Positions 40,110 to 48,271 of a DNA stretch of 64,000 nt are shown piece by piece. This DNA is from Rhodosalinus halophilus (GTDB lineage Bacteria; Pseudomonadota; Alphaproteobacteria; Rhodobacterales; Rhodobacteraceae). A model generated the notes under the pieces. The model ran no database searches, was not told where the DNA came from, and was given only the letters and a program-made list of their open reading frames with translations. The position numbers were made by a program, and so were the translations under genes. The first letter of the stretch is position 1. Every line of letters begins with the position of its first letter. Location of the stretch: the NCBI RefSeq assembly GCF_003298775.1, contig NZ_QNTQ01000014.1, positions 87,498 through 151,497 on the forward strand, given 5' to 3'.

Positions 40110-40490
40110 GCGCGGAGGGCCGGATGGCCGCGGCCGAGAGGCCGAGGAAAGTCCGGACTCCTGGAAGCGACGGTGCCGGGTAACGCCCGGGCGGAGAAAT
40201 CCGACGGAAAGCGCCGCAGAAAACAGACCGCCCGCGGTGCGCCGCGGGCAAGGGTGAAACGGTGGGGTAAGAGCCCACCGGGCCGCCGGCAACGGGGGCC
40301 GCACGGCAAGCCCCACCGGGAGCAATGCCGAATAGGGACCTCGCGCGGAGCTTCGGCTCTGCAGGGCAGCTTCCGCCCGAGAGGTCCGGGTTGGCAGCGT
40401 GAGCGCCGGAGCGATCCGGCGCCCAGACGAATGGCCATCCAGGGGGCGAAAGCCCCCGGACAGAATCCGGCTTACAGGCCCTCCGCGCAT
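40110..40490 (+). ncRNA. rnpB: RNase P RNA component, bacterial class A
   Basis: The catalytic core is recognisable: GAGAGGCCGAGGAAAGTCCG at about 40135-40154 and the closing ACAGAATCCGGCTTAC near 40460-40475, which pair as P4. The ends GCGCGGAGGGCC (40110-40121) and GGCCCTCCGCGC (40477-40488) form a 12-bp P1 stem. GGGTAAGAGCCCACC and GCAAGCCCCACCGGGAGCAA are the specificity-domain segments. The RNA, with RnpA protein, removes 5' leaders from pre-tRNA. Length near 380 nt is typical of alphaproteobacteria. Exact ends are inferred from the P1 pairing. Confidence 0.96.
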
Positions 40491-40509
40491 ATGCCCGCCG
40501 CCAAGCCGG

Positions 40510-40537
40510 TTGACAGCCGGCGCATCACGGGTAAAAG
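40510..40537 (+). promoter_or_regulatory. Promoter of rpmG
   Basis: TTGACA (40510-40515), a 16-nt spacer and TAAAAG (40532-40537) form a good sigma-70 promoter just after rnpB. Transcription would start near 40544, leaving a 50-nt leader before the L33 ATG. Confidence 0.6.
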
Positions 40538-40593
40538 GCGGGCCTCAACGGATTTCGCGGGTGCGCCTTTGCGCCCGGTGCAGGAGAGCTCAG

Positions 40594-40761
40594 ATGGCGA
40601 AGCCCACCACTATCAAGATCCGCCTCAACTCGACCGCGGGCACGGGGCATTTCTACGTCACGAAAAAGAACGCGCGCACCATGACCGAGAAGATGACGAT
40701 CCGGAAGTTCGACCCGGTCGCGCGCAAGCACGTCGAATACAAGGAAGGCAAGATCAAGTGA
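40594..40761 (+). CDS. rpmG: 50S ribosomal protein L33
   Basis: A 55-aa ribosomal protein: [20 protein letters not shown] at the start and the basic [18 protein letters not shown] block typical of the cysteine-free (zinc-independent) L33. SD CAGGAGAG precedes the ATG at 40594. It has its own promoter and a terminator at 40790-40818. Confidence 0.98.
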   Translation: MAKPTTIKIRLNSTAGTGHFYVTKKNARTMTEKMTIRKFDPVARKHVEYKEGKIK

Positions 40762-40789
40762 TCTGAGCCGCCCTTACGCGGGTATGATG

Positions 40790-40818
40790 GGCCACGCCGA
40801 CGGCGTGGCCTTTCGTTT
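40790..40818 (+). terminator. Rho-independent terminator of rpmG
   Basis: GGCCACGCC and GGCGTGGCC form a perfect 9-bp stem around GAC, followed by TTTCGTTT. An in-frame ATG at 40784 before the next gene lies inside this region and is unlikely to be used. Confidence 0.85.
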
Positions 40819-40831
40819 CCGGAGCCCTGCG

Positions 40832-41521
40832 ATGCCGAAGGAAGGCCACTACGTCACGCGCACGGGATGGCTGCGCGCCGCCGTTTTGGGCGCCAACGAC
40901 GGGATCGTCTCGACCTCCAGCCTGCTGGCAGGGGTGCTCGCGGCCGGGCTCGACCGGCCGGCGGTCCTGCTGACGGGGCTCGCGGCCCTCGTCGCGGGCG
41001 CCTTCTCGATGGCGTCGGGCGAGTATGTCTCGGTCGCGGCGCAGGCAGACTCCGAGACCGCCGATCTCGAGCGCGAGCGGCAGGCGCTCGAGGAGAACCC
41101 GGACTACGAACTCGACGAGCTCACCGAGGGGCTGGTGGATCGTGGTGTCTCGGAGCCGCTCGCGCGCGCCGCGGCAGAGGAAATGACCGCCCATGACGCG
41201 CTCGACGCACATGCGCGCGAAGAACTCGGCCTGACCGGCGCGGGTGGAGCGGCGCCGCTACAGGCCGCGCTCGCCTCCGCCCTGGCTTTCGCGGCCGGTG
41301 CGGCGCTGCCGCTCGGCGGCGCGGTGGCGGCGCCCGTCGGGACGGATGGTATCCTTGTCGTCGCAGGGGTGTCGCTCATCGCGCTCGCGGTCTTGGGGGC
41401 GGCGGGCGCGCGCCTCGGTGGCGCGCCGCAGGGGCGTGCGGTGGTGCGCGTGCTGCTCTGGGGCGGCGCGGCGATGGCGGCCACCGCGGCGGTGGGCCGG
41501 CTCTTCGACGTTTCCGTCTGA
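40832..41521 (+). CDS. VIT1/CCC1 family transporter (iron/manganese)
   Basis: A 229-aa membrane protein. The family start LRAAVLGANDGIVSTSSLLAG is followed by LVAGAFSMASGEYVSVAAQ, the two conserved helices of VIT/CCC1 carriers. A cytosolic acidic loop (ERERQALEENPDYELDE) likely binds metal, and three more membrane segments follow. Eukaryotic relatives load Fe2+ or Mn2+ into vacuoles; bacterial ones may export metal. ATG at 40832 follows GGAGCCCTGCG and places the start after the rpmG terminator. Confidence 0.92.
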   Translation: MPKEGHYVTRTGWLRAAVLGANDGIVSTSSLLAGVLAAGLDRPAVLLTGLAALVAGAFSMASGEYVSVAAQADSETADLERERQALEENPDYELDELTEGLVDRGVSEPLARAAAEEMTAHDALDAHAREELGLTGAGGAAPLQAALASALAFAAGAALPLGGAVAAPVGTDGILVVAGVSLIALAVLGAAGARLGGAPQGRAVVRVLLWGGAAMAATAAVGRLFDVSV

Positions 41522-41543
41522 TCCAGTCGGCGTGCCGAAGCAA

Positions 41544-41571
41544 AAGGGCCGGCCCTGTCGGGCCGGCCCTT
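41544..41571. terminator. Bidirectional terminator between the VIT-family gene and BI-1 gene
   Basis: AAGGGCCGGCCC and GGGCCGGCCCTT form a 12-bp perfect stem with a TGTC loop. An A-run on the left (AAAA) and TT on the right allow it to act in both directions, more strongly on the minus strand (for the BI-1 gene). Confidence 0.8.
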
Positions 41572-41596
41572 CGCGCGTGTTCCGGAAGGCCCGGGG

Positions 41597-42379
41597 TTAC
41601 TGTTCCTGCCCCATGAACATCAGCAGGAACTGGAACATGTTCAGGAAGCTGATGTAGAGCGCCAGCGCGCCGTCGTAGGCGGCCTTGTCGAGCCACTCCT
41701 GATCGCCGTGCTCCGCGTGGGCCACGTAGGTGCTCTTGATCTCCTGCGTGTGGAAGGCCGTGAGCCCCGCGAAGACCAGGATGCCGATGATCGAGATCGC
41801 GAACATCATCGCCGGCGATTGCAGGAAGATGTTGATCACCATCGCCACGATCAGGCCGATCACGCCCATGAGCAGGAAGGTGCCCATGCCGCTCAGATCC
41901 TTCTTCGTCGTGTAGCCCCACAGCGACAGACCCGCGAAGGCGATCGCGGTGACGAGGAAGGTCTGCGCGATCGAATACGGCGTGAAGACCAGGAAGATCG
42001 AGCTCAGCGACAGGCCGATCGCCACGGCGAAGGCGAAGAAGCCGAGCTGCACCGTCGCTGCCGAGGCGCGGCGCAGAAGCTGGCCCCAGCCGAAGAAGAT
42101 GAAGGCCAGCGGCAGCAGCATGATGACCCAGCGCAGCGGCGAGGCGTAGATCGCCGCGCCGAGGCCGTTGAGGTAATCGCCGCTGGGCAGCTGGGCGACC
42201 GCCTGGCTCGGGTCGGTGGTCGTCGCGAGGCCCGAGATCGCCCAGGCCGCGCCCGCCGTGATCAGCATGCCTACGGACATCGTGCCGTAGACCTTGTTCA
42301 TGTGGGCTCGCAGCCCCTCGTCGATCGCGGCGCTGCGGGTGCCCGCAGCCGTGGTCCGGATCGTCTCGTATTCAGCCAT
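41597..42379 (-). CDS. Bax inhibitor-1 / YccA family membrane protein
   Basis: A 260-aa protein with seven membrane segments of the BI-1 (UPF0005) family. Typical motifs are MSVGMLITAGAAW, PLAFIFFGWGQLLR, FAVAIGLSLSSIFLVFT and GMGTFLLMGVIGLIVAMV. Eukaryotic BI-1 and bacterial relatives such as BsYetJ form pH-sensitive calcium leak channels; E. coli YccA modulates FtsH. The role here is not determined. The ATG at 42379 follows a purine-rich stretch on the reverse strand. Confidence 0.95.
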   Translation of the reverse strand: MAEYETIRTTAAGTRSAAIDEGLRAHMNKVYGTMSVGMLITAGAAWAISGLATTTDPSQAVAQLPSGDYLNGLGAAIYASPLRWVIMLLPLAFIFFGWGQLLRRASAATVQLGFFAFAVAIGLSLSSIFLVFTPYSIAQTFLVTAIAFAGLSLWGYTTKKDLSGMGTFLLMGVIGLIVAMVINIFLQSPAMMFAISIIGILVFAGLTAFHTQEIKSTYVAHAEHGDQEWLDKAAYDGALALYISFLNMFQFLLMFMGQEQ

Positions 42380-42597
42380 TCTCGTCCAGCCTCCGACTTG
42401 ATCCCTGCTGTTCGTCCCTGGAATCCGTTACGCAAACCAGACCGGGTCCGGGCGACCCGGCCGTCCTTGGGGAATATTGGGGAGCCGGGGCCGCAAATCA
42501 AGGTTTTCCGGTTGGGAAACGCAGCGTATCCGAAGCGATCCGCGCGCTCTGCCTGTGCGTCCGGCGGCGCGCGCGCGGATCACGTCCGCGTGGAAGA

Positions 42598-43560
42598 TCA
42601 GGCCATGCGGATCACGACCTTCCCGGTCGATCTGCGCGTGCGCAGCAGGTCCAGCCCCTCCTCGACCCGGTCGAGCGGCAGAACCTCGCTGACATGGGGC
42701 TTCAGGCGGCCCTCTTCGAACCAGCGCATCAGCTGCGAGAGGCTGTCGCGGATCACATCCGGGCGGAACGCCATGTAGCCGCCCCAGTAGAAACCCGTGA
42801 CAGTGAGGTTCTTGACCAGCAGGTGGTTGGCCTTGATCCGCGGCACTTCGCCGCTGGCGAAGCCGATCACGAGCAGCCGCGCCTCGGGACGGCAGGCGCG
42901 GAAGGCCGCGTCGAAAAGCGCCCCTCCGACAGGGTCGTAGACCACGTCCGCCCCGCCCAGCGCCTTCAGCCGTGTGCGCAGTTCCTCGGGGTCGGCGGGC
43001 ACGAGGTGATCCGCGCCCGCCTGCCGCGCGACCCCGAGCTTTTCCGCGCCGCGCGCGCAGGCCACGACCTCGGCGCCCATGACCTTGCCGATCTCGACCG
43101 CGGTCAGGCCCACGCCACCTGCCGCGCCGAGAACCAGCAGGCGCTCGCCGGGGGAGAGGCGCGCGCGATGGGCGAGCGCGACATGGCTGGTGCCGTAGGC
43201 GATCTGGAAGGCCGCGCCCGTCACCTCGTCCATCGAGTCCGGCAGCGGCACGGCCCGCGCGGCCGGAAAGCAGCCATACTCTGCGAGGCCGCCCTGTCCG
43301 CCGAAGACGGCCACGCGGGTGCCCGGAGCCGGCCCCTCGACCCCCGGTCCGAGGGCCTCGACCGTGCCGGCCACCTCCATGCCCGCCGTGAAGGGCGGCT
43401 CGGGCGTCTCCTGATAGGTGCCGTCGAGAATCAGAAGATCCGCGAAATTGAGCCCGCAGGCCGCGATGCGCACGAGGATTTCGCCGGCCTGCGGCGCGGG
43501 CCGCGAAAGCTCGGTCAGGGCGGCGGGCGCACCCGGGGCGGCAACGTGATAGGCGCGCAT
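42598..43560 (-). CDS. NADPH:quinone oxidoreductase, zinc-free MDR family
   Basis: A 320-aa enzyme of the quinone oxidoreductase (Qor) group. Key motifs are ACGLNFADLLILDGTYQ, GMEVAGTVEALGPGV and the NADPH-binding VLGAAGGVGLTAVEIGKVMG (about 145-165). Catalytic zinc ligands are absent, as expected in Qor. It reduces quinones or enones with NADPH. A strong SD GGAGGAGAAG (reverse strand, 43561-43571) supports the ATG at 43560; the open frame further upstream has no other support. Confidence 0.93.
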   Translation of the reverse strand: MRAYHVAAPGAPAALTELSRPAPQAGEILVRIAACGLNFADLLILDGTYQETPEPPFTAGMEVAGTVEALGPGVEGPAPGTRVAVFGGQGGLAEYGCFPAARAVPLPDSMDEVTGAAFQIAYGTSHVALAHRARLSPGERLLVLGAAGGVGLTAVEIGKVMGAEVVACARGAEKLGVARQAGADHLVPADPEELRTRLKALGGADVVYDPVGGALFDAAFRACRPEARLLVIGFASGEVPRIKANHLLVKNLTVTGFYWGGYMAFRPDVIRDSLSQLMRWFEEGRLKPHVSEVLPLDRVEEGLDLLRTRRSTGKVVIRMA

Positions 43561-43895
43561 TCTTCTCCTCCCGCTCGGCCGCGCCGAGACTGCCCCGGCG
43601 GGACGCCCAGGTGCAAGTCCGGCGTCGCGGCCCGAATCTGAGCGCGCAGTGACCTTACGGAAGTCATGATTTCCCTCCACCTTTGATTGAATACTTCGGG
43701 GAAAGATGCTTGCTGAAGTGGATGCCGCCTTGCGATATATTCCGGGGACCCTATGCTGGCGGCGGGTCTCCGGCTCGGACGGGGCATGGCCCCGCAGCGT
43801 GCCGGGGCCTGGGGGAGAACGGAAGTTATTTTGAAAGAACAGTCGTTTGGCTTAGGTGGTGGCGCTAGGCGCAGGGGTCCGGGAAAAGGTGAGAC
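43561..43895. other. 335-nt divergent intergenic region, Qor gene / XRE regulator
   Basis: The left 100 nt hold the Qor SD and presumably its promoter. The middle (43640-43760) is AT-richer. The right part is a leader for the XRE gene with a small hairpin GGGGC-ATG-GCCCC at 43781-43793 and purine-rich GGAAGTTATTTTGAAAGA near 43821. No tRNA, riboswitch or known small RNA was recognised, and no convincing small gene. Confidence 0.5.
43730..43757 (+). promoter_or_regulatory. Possible promoter of the XRE regulator gene
   Basis: TTGCGA (43730-43735), a 16-nt spacer and TATGCT (43752-43757). The start near 43764 would give an unusually long 130-nt leader before the XRE gene, or the promoter could belong to an unannotated small RNA. 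Confidence 0.45.
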
Positions 43896-44273
43896 ATGAC
43901 GCATCCGGTTGACGTGCATGTTGGAAAACGAATCCGCCAGAGGCGATGGCTCGCGGGGATGACCCAGCAGCAGCTCGCCGAGCAGGTGGGGATCAAGTTC
44001 CAGCAGATCCAGAAATACGAAACGGGCGCCAACCGGGTGAGCGCCTCGCGGCTTTGGGACATCGCGGACGCGCTGCAGGTTCCGGTCAGCTTCTTCTTCG
44101 AGGGGCTCTCCGCGCGAGAGGAGGCCGAGGCCGAGGCCGAGCGTATCGCCGTCCCCGGCAATCTGCTCAACGACAAGGAGGCGCTGGACCTCGTGCGCTC
44201 CTACTACGCCATCCCCGAAAACCAGCGTCGCCGCCTGTTCGAACTCGCCCGCGTGCTCAGCGACGTTGCCTGA
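43896..44273 (+). CDS. XRE-family helix-turn-helix regulator
   Basis: A 125-aa regulator. The DNA-binding domain covers residues 8-65: VGKRIRQRRWLAGMTQQQLA with recognition helix IKFQQIQKYETGANR. The C-terminal part (NDKEALDLVRSYYAIPENQR) is a helical segment found in a group of short XRE proteins conserved in Rhodobacteraceae and Rhizobiales. Targets are unknown. SD AAAGGTGAG precedes the ATG at 43896. The gene for HisN follows within 16 nt. Confidence 0.9.
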   Translation: MTHPVDVHVGKRIRQRRWLAGMTQQQLAEQVGIKFQQIQKYETGANRVSASRLWDIADALQVPVSFFFEGLSAREEAEAEAERIAVPGNLLNDKEALDLVRSYYAIPENQRRRLFELARVLSDVA

Positions 44274-44289
44274 GCGCGCGCGGCCGCGC

Positions 44290-45099
44290 ATGACGTCAGC
44301 GCAGGCGCCGGGCATCGACGCCAGGGAGGTGACGCAGCTCGCCGATCGGCTGGCGGATGCCGCGCGCGGGGCGATCCTGCCGTATTTCCGCACCACGACG
44401 CTCGGCACCACGAGCAAGCTGCACACAGGCTTCGACCCGGTGACGGAAGCTGACCGTGCCGCGGAATCCGAAATGCGCGCGATCCTTTCGGCGGAGCGAC
44501 CTGCGGACGGCATCCTCGGCGAGGAGTTCGGCGAGGCGCCGGGCAGCTCCGGCCTGACCTGGGTTCTGGATCCGATCGACGGGACACGCGCCTTTCTCTG
44601 CGGCGCGCCCACTTGGGGCGTGCTGATCGCGCTCTCGGGGCCGGAGGGGCCGCTCTATGGCGTGGTCGATCAGCCCTACACCGGCGAGCGGTTTCGCGGC
44701 GGGCTGGGGCTGGCCGAGCTCGAGGGGCCCATGGGCCGCCGGCCGCTGAGCGTGCGCCGCGGGCTGGCGCTGGGGCAGGCGACGCTCGCCACCACCTTCC
44801 CGGAGATCGGCACCGAAGCGGAGCGTGCCGCCTTCGGCCGGGTCGCCGCAGAGGTCCAGCTGACCCGCTACGGGATGGACTGCTATGCCTACGCGATGCT
44901 CGCCGCGGGGCAGATCGACCTGGTGATCGAGGCGGGCCTCGCGCCCTACGACATTCACGCGCCCATGGCGGTGATCGAGGCGGCGGGCGGGATCGTCACC
45001 GACTGGCAGGGCGGGCCGGCGCATGCCGGCGGGCGCATCCTCGCCGCGGCCGACCCGGCGCTGCACCGGCAGGCGGTCGCGCTTCTCGCGGAGGCCTGA
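44290..45099 (+). CDS. hisN: Inositol monophosphatase-family phosphatase, histidinol-phosphatase-like
   Basis: A 269-aa Mg-dependent phosphatase. The IMP signature is intact: DPVTEADRAAE (metal region), GEEFGE, WVLDPIDGTRAF and the C-terminal DIHAPMAVIEAAGG. The best match is to HisN-type histidinol-phosphate phosphatases (NxxLxDPIDGT with a following TRAFLCG rather than TKNF), which complete histidine synthesis in many alphaproteobacteria, but broader IMP activity cannot be excluded. The ATG at 44290 was preferred to a TTG at 44266 that overlaps the XRE gene. Confidence 0.88.
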   Translation: MTSAQAPGIDAREVTQLADRLADAARGAILPYFRTTTLGTTSKLHTGFDPVTEADRAAESEMRAILSAERPADGILGEEFGEAPGSSGLTWVLDPIDGTRAFLCGAPTWGVLIALSGPEGPLYGVVDQPYTGERFRGGLGLAELEGPMGRRPLSVRRGLALGQATLATTFPEIGTEAERAAFGRVAAEVQLTRYGMDCYAYAMLAAGQIDLVIEAGLAPYDIHAPMAVIEAAGGIVTDWQGGPAHAGGRILAAADPALHRQAVALLAEA

Positions 45100-45169
45100 G
45101 CGCGCGCCGCCCCTGTCGCTTTTCCGGTGCTTCGCCTATGGTCCGCGCGACCGTCACAGGGGCCGCGCC

Positions 45170-46567
45170 ATGAACGAAGACGCCGACGAGACCGTTCTCG
45201 ATCCCGATGCCGGCGAGGAGGATTCCTACGCCCTCGATCGCCGCAGGGTGACGGCGATTCTCGAGGCGCTGGAGGCCGAGGACCGCGACCAGCTCTTCGA
45301 ACTGATCGAGCCGCTGCACCCGGCCGACGTCGCCGACCTCATCGAGCAGATCAACCCCGCCGAGCGCCGCCACTTCGTCGAACTGGCCGGAGAGCGGATC
45401 GGCGGTGCGATCCTTTCGGAGCTCGAGGAGGGGCTGCGCGAGGAGGTGATCGGTCTGCTCGGCCCCGAGGTGCTGGCCGAGGCGGTGCGCGACCTCGATT
45501 CGGACGATGTCGTGGACCTGCTCGAGGATCTCGAGGAAGAGCAGCGCCGCGCGATCCTGGGCGCGCTGGACGCGCCCGAGCGGCTGGCGGTGCAGAAGTC
45601 GCTGACCTATCCGGAATACTCCGCCGGCCGCCTGATGCAGCGCGAGCTGGTGATGGCGCCCGAACACTGGACCGTGGGCCAGGCGATCGACCACATGCGC
45701 GAGCGCGAGGATCTGCCCAGCCAGTTCTATCACGTCTTTCTGGTGGACCCGAAGATGCGGCCCGTGGGCAACGTGACGCTGGGGCGCATCATGTCCTCGC
45801 GCCGCAGCGTGGCGCTGAAGGATCTGGTGGAGGAGGTGTTCCGCGTCTTTCCGGCGACCGACAGCGAGACGGACGTGGCCTATGCCTTCAACCAGTATCA
45901 CCTGATCTCGGCCCCCGTCGTGGACGAGAGCGAGCGCCTGGTGGGCATGATCACCATCGACGACGCGATGGCGGTGCTCGACGAGGAGCACGAGGAGGAC
46001 ATCCTGCGCCTCGGTGGGGTGGTCGAAGAGGCGAGCCTGTCGGACACCGTTCTTCAGGCCGCGCGCGGGCGGGCGACCTGGCTCTTCGTCAACCTGCTGA
46101 CGGCGATCTTCGCCTCGATCGTGATCGACCTTTTCGCAGACACGATCGACCAGATGGTCGCGCTCGCGGTGCTCATGCCGATCGTCGCCTCGATGGGCGG
46201 CAATGCCGGCACGCAGACCATGACGGTGGCCGTGCGCTCGATCGCCACGCGCGATCTCACGGCGCAGAACGCGCTGCGCGTGACGGGGCGCGAGGCGGCC
46301 GTGGGCGGGCTTAACGGCGTGCTCTTCGGACTCGTCATGGCGGGCGTGGCGGCCGTCTGGTTCGGGGTGCCGATGCTGGCGGCGGTCATCGCGGTGGCGA
46401 TGATCCTCACTCAGTTCGCCGCGGCCCTGGGCGGCATCGGCATTCCCATCCTGCTCGACCGGGTCGGGATCGACCCGGCGCTCGCATCGGGCCCCTTCGT
46501 CACGACGGTGACCGATGTCGTGGGCTTCTTCACCTTCCTCGGTCTTGCCAGCCTGGTGCTGTTGTGA
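45170..46567 (+). CDS. mgtE: Magnesium transporter MgtE
   Basis: A 465-aa channel-type transporter. The N-terminal superhelical domain (about 30-145; HPADVADLIEQINPAERR) is followed by tandem CBS domains (about 150-270; YPEYSAGRLMQ and DSERLVGMITIDDAMAV in parts) and five membrane helices from about 310. The pore motif PIVASMGGNAGTQTM is present. MgtE admits Mg2+ and closes when the CBS and N domains bind Mg2+. The ATG at 45170 follows AGGGGCC. Its stop overlaps the next GTG. Confidence 0.96.
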   Translation: MNEDADETVLDPDAGEEDSYALDRRRVTAILEALEAEDRDQLFELIEPLHPADVADLIEQINPAERRHFVELAGERIGGAILSELEEGLREEVIGLLGPEVLAEAVRDLDSDDVVDLLEDLEEEQRRAILGALDAPERLAVQKSLTYPEYSAGRLMQRELVMAPEHWTVGQAIDHMREREDLPSQFYHVFLVDPKMRPVGNVTLGRIMSSRRSVALKDLVEEVFRVFPATDSETDVAYAFNQYHLISAPVVDESERLVGMITIDDAMAVLDEEHEEDILRLGGVVEEASLSDTVLQAARGRATWLFVNLLTAIFASIVIDLFADTIDQMVALAVLMPIVASMGGNAGTQTMTVAVRSIATRDLTAQNALRVTGREAAVGGLNGVLFGLVMAGVAAVWFGVPMLAAVIAVAMILTQFAAALGGIGIPILLDRVGIDPALASGPFVTTVTDVVGFFTFLGLASLVLL

Positions 46568-47121
46568 GCGCGCAGCAGGAGGCCAAGCGCGCGGCGCGCG
46601 AGGCTGCCTTCGCCCGTCGCAGGGCCGCACATGCCGCGCGCCCGGCCGAGCCCGCGCGCCATCTGATCCGCGTGCTGGGCGAGCATCGGGGACGTCCGCT
46701 GGCCGGCTATCTGCCGATCCGCACCGAGATCGACCCGCGCCCGGCGATGACCGAGGCCGCGCGCCACGGACCGGTGGGTGTGCCGGTGATCCGCGGCAAG
46801 GGCCTGCCGCTCGTGTTCTCGCGCTGGGCGCCGGACTGCCGGCTGGTGCCCGGCCCCTTCGGCGCCGCGATCCCCGAGACCGAGGCGCTGATCGTGCCGG
46901 AGGTGCTGATCGTGCCCCTCGTCGCCTTCGACCGGTATGGCGGGCGGCTGGGCTACGGCGGCGGATTCTACGACCGGACGCTGGCCGGCCTGCGCGCCGA
47001 GGGGCCGGTGCTCGCCATCGGCTTCGCATATGCGGCGCAGGAGGCAGAGGATCTGCCGCGCGACGCCACCGACGAGCCCCTCGACATGATCGTGACGGAA
47101 GAGGGTGTGATGTCCTTCTGA
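46564..47121 (+). CDS. 5-formyltetrahydrofolate cyclo-ligase
   Basis: A 185-aa enzyme converting 5-formyl-THF to 5,10-methenyl-THF with ATP. Motifs are LAGYLPIRTEIDPRP and the C-terminal RYGGRLGYGGGFYDRTLAG nucleotide-binding loop. The GTG start overlaps the mgtE stop (GTGA), indicating translational coupling. In other bacteria the gene (fau/ygfA) often sits near 6S RNA; no ssrS was seen here. Confidence 0.93.
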   Translation: MSAQQEAKRAAREAAFARRRAAHAARPAEPARHLIRVLGEHRGRPLAGYLPIRTEIDPRPAMTEAARHGPVGVPVIRGKGLPLVFSRWAPDCRLVPGPFGAAIPETEALIVPEVLIVPLVAFDRYGGRLGYGGGFYDRTLAGLRAEGPVLAIGFAYAAQEAEDLPRDATDEPLDMIVTEEGVMSF

Positions 47122-47158
47122 CGCGCGCGCCAGGACGAAAGGGCAGCGCAGCGGGCGC

Positions 47159-47908
47159 TCAAGCCTCGGGGCGCCAGTGCACCCGCGCGTCGCCGGCCGT
47201 CATCTCCGGCCCGGCGCGATCATAGCGCAGATAGGCGATGCCGCGGCCATCCGCCTGGCTGTAGAGCGTGCCGGCGGCCTTGCCTTCCGCCTCGATCGGC
47301 GTGCCCACGGGCGCGGCGCCCTCGACCTCGACCGTGGCGAGGCCCTTGCGCAGCGCGGTCTTGTGGTGCATCCGCGCGGTCACCTCCTGGCCGACATAGC
47401 ACCCCTTGCGGAAGTCCACCCCGTTGAGCCGCTCGAAGCCGGCTTCGAGGATGAAGCTGTCGGGGGTGAGCTCGATGCCCGTCTCGGGCACGCAGGCGGC
47501 CACGCGCAGCGCCTCCCAGTCGGAGCCGTCGTCGCCGCCCTCCTCGCCGTAGAGCCGCCAGCCGAGGCGGGGATCGCGCGGATCGGCGAAGGCGCCCTCT
47601 GGCGCAGGCCCGGTGCCGCGGCGCACCTCGAGCTCCGTTTCGGCAATCTCGACCTTGGCGCGCAGCTTGTAAAGCGACAGCCGCTTGACCAGATCCGCCG
47701 CGAGCGGGCTGGCCACGTCCAGCAGCACGTCGCCCTCCGGTGCCGGGGCGAGGAAGAAGTCCGCGACATACTTGCCCTGCGGGGTGAGCATCGCCGCGTA
47801 GACCAGCCCGTCGTCCAGCTTGCGGACGTCGTTCGTGACCAGCCCCTGAAGGAAGTCGCGCGCCTCTTCGCCGGAAATCCTGAGAATCGTTCTGTCAGAG
47901 CCGCTCAT
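47159..47908 (-). CDS. ygfZ: Folate-binding YgfZ/GcvT-domain protein
   Basis: A 249-aa protein with the YgfZ signature KGCYVGQEVTARMH, including the essential Cys. The N-terminal LQGLVTNDVRKL segment is the GcvT-like folate-binding start. YgfZ takes part in maintenance or assembly of certain [4Fe-4S] enzymes and binds tetrahydrofolate. Start ATG at 47908 fits the family. It converges on the 5-FCL gene, another folate enzyme, with a 37-nt gap. Confidence 0.93.
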   Translation of the reverse strand: MSGSDRTILRISGEEARDFLQGLVTNDVRKLDDGLVYAAMLTPQGKYVADFFLAPAPEGDVLLDVASPLAADLVKRLSLYKLRAKVEIAETELEVRRGTGPAPEGAFADPRDPRLGWRLYGEEGGDDGSDWEALRVAACVPETGIELTPDSFILEAGFERLNGVDFRKGCYVGQEVTARMHHKTALRKGLATVEVEGAAPVGTPIEAEGKAAGTLYSQADGRGIAYLRYDRAGPEMTAGDARVHWRPEA

Positions 47909-48064
47909 CGCGTCACCTCGTCTGCCTCTGGCGGGAACATAGGCTGTCAGACCGCGTGCGACAAAGGCGGAGGCGTGCCGGAGACCGCCCCGCAGACGCC
48001 CGGGGGCTACTTGCAGGCGGGGTTCCGCGCTATGCTGCGCCGCGCGAGCGAGAGGACCGGACCC

Positions 48065-48271
48065 ATGCGCGACAGACCCGTGACCCGCGTCGAGGACTAC
48101 ACCCGCACCTGTCTCGTGCTGTTCTTCGTGAACCTGTTCTGGATCCTCGTCGCCGTCATGGCGATCTTCGGCTGGCCGGCTGTCCTGGTGATCGCGGTCG
48201 CGCTGCATGCCGCCATCGGCCGCCTCGGGCGGCGGCGCGAGGCTGACGCCGCGCCGGTGCTCAGGGACTGA
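48065..48271 (+). CDS. Small hypothetical membrane protein
   Basis: A 68-aa protein with a polar N-terminus (MRDRPVTRVEDYTRTC), one long hydrophobic stretch (residues about 16-50: LVLFFVNLFWILVAVMAIFG, then a second short one) and a basic tail (GRLGRRREAD). Two membrane helices are likely. The ATG at 48065 is preceded by AGCGAGAGGACCGGACCC. Its 3' end overlaps the M23 peptidase gene on the other strand by 11 nt. Function unknown. Confidence 0.65.
   Translation: MRDRPVTRVEDYTRTCLVLFFVNLFWILVAVMAIFGWPAVLVIAVALHAAIGRLGRRREADAAPVLRD

Noticed and set aside
40110..40490. Short open frames inside the RNase P RNA gene
   Set aside because: The region has clear RNase P RNA core sequence and a P1 pairing; the frames are by-products.
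40784..40831. Earlier ATG for the VIT-family transporter
   Set aside because: It would start inside the terminator of rpmG and adds residues not typical of the family.
47122..47158. 6S RNA next to the 5-formyltetrahydrofolate cyclo-ligase gene
   Set aside because: The 37-nt gap cannot hold it and no 6S-like sequence was seen nearby.
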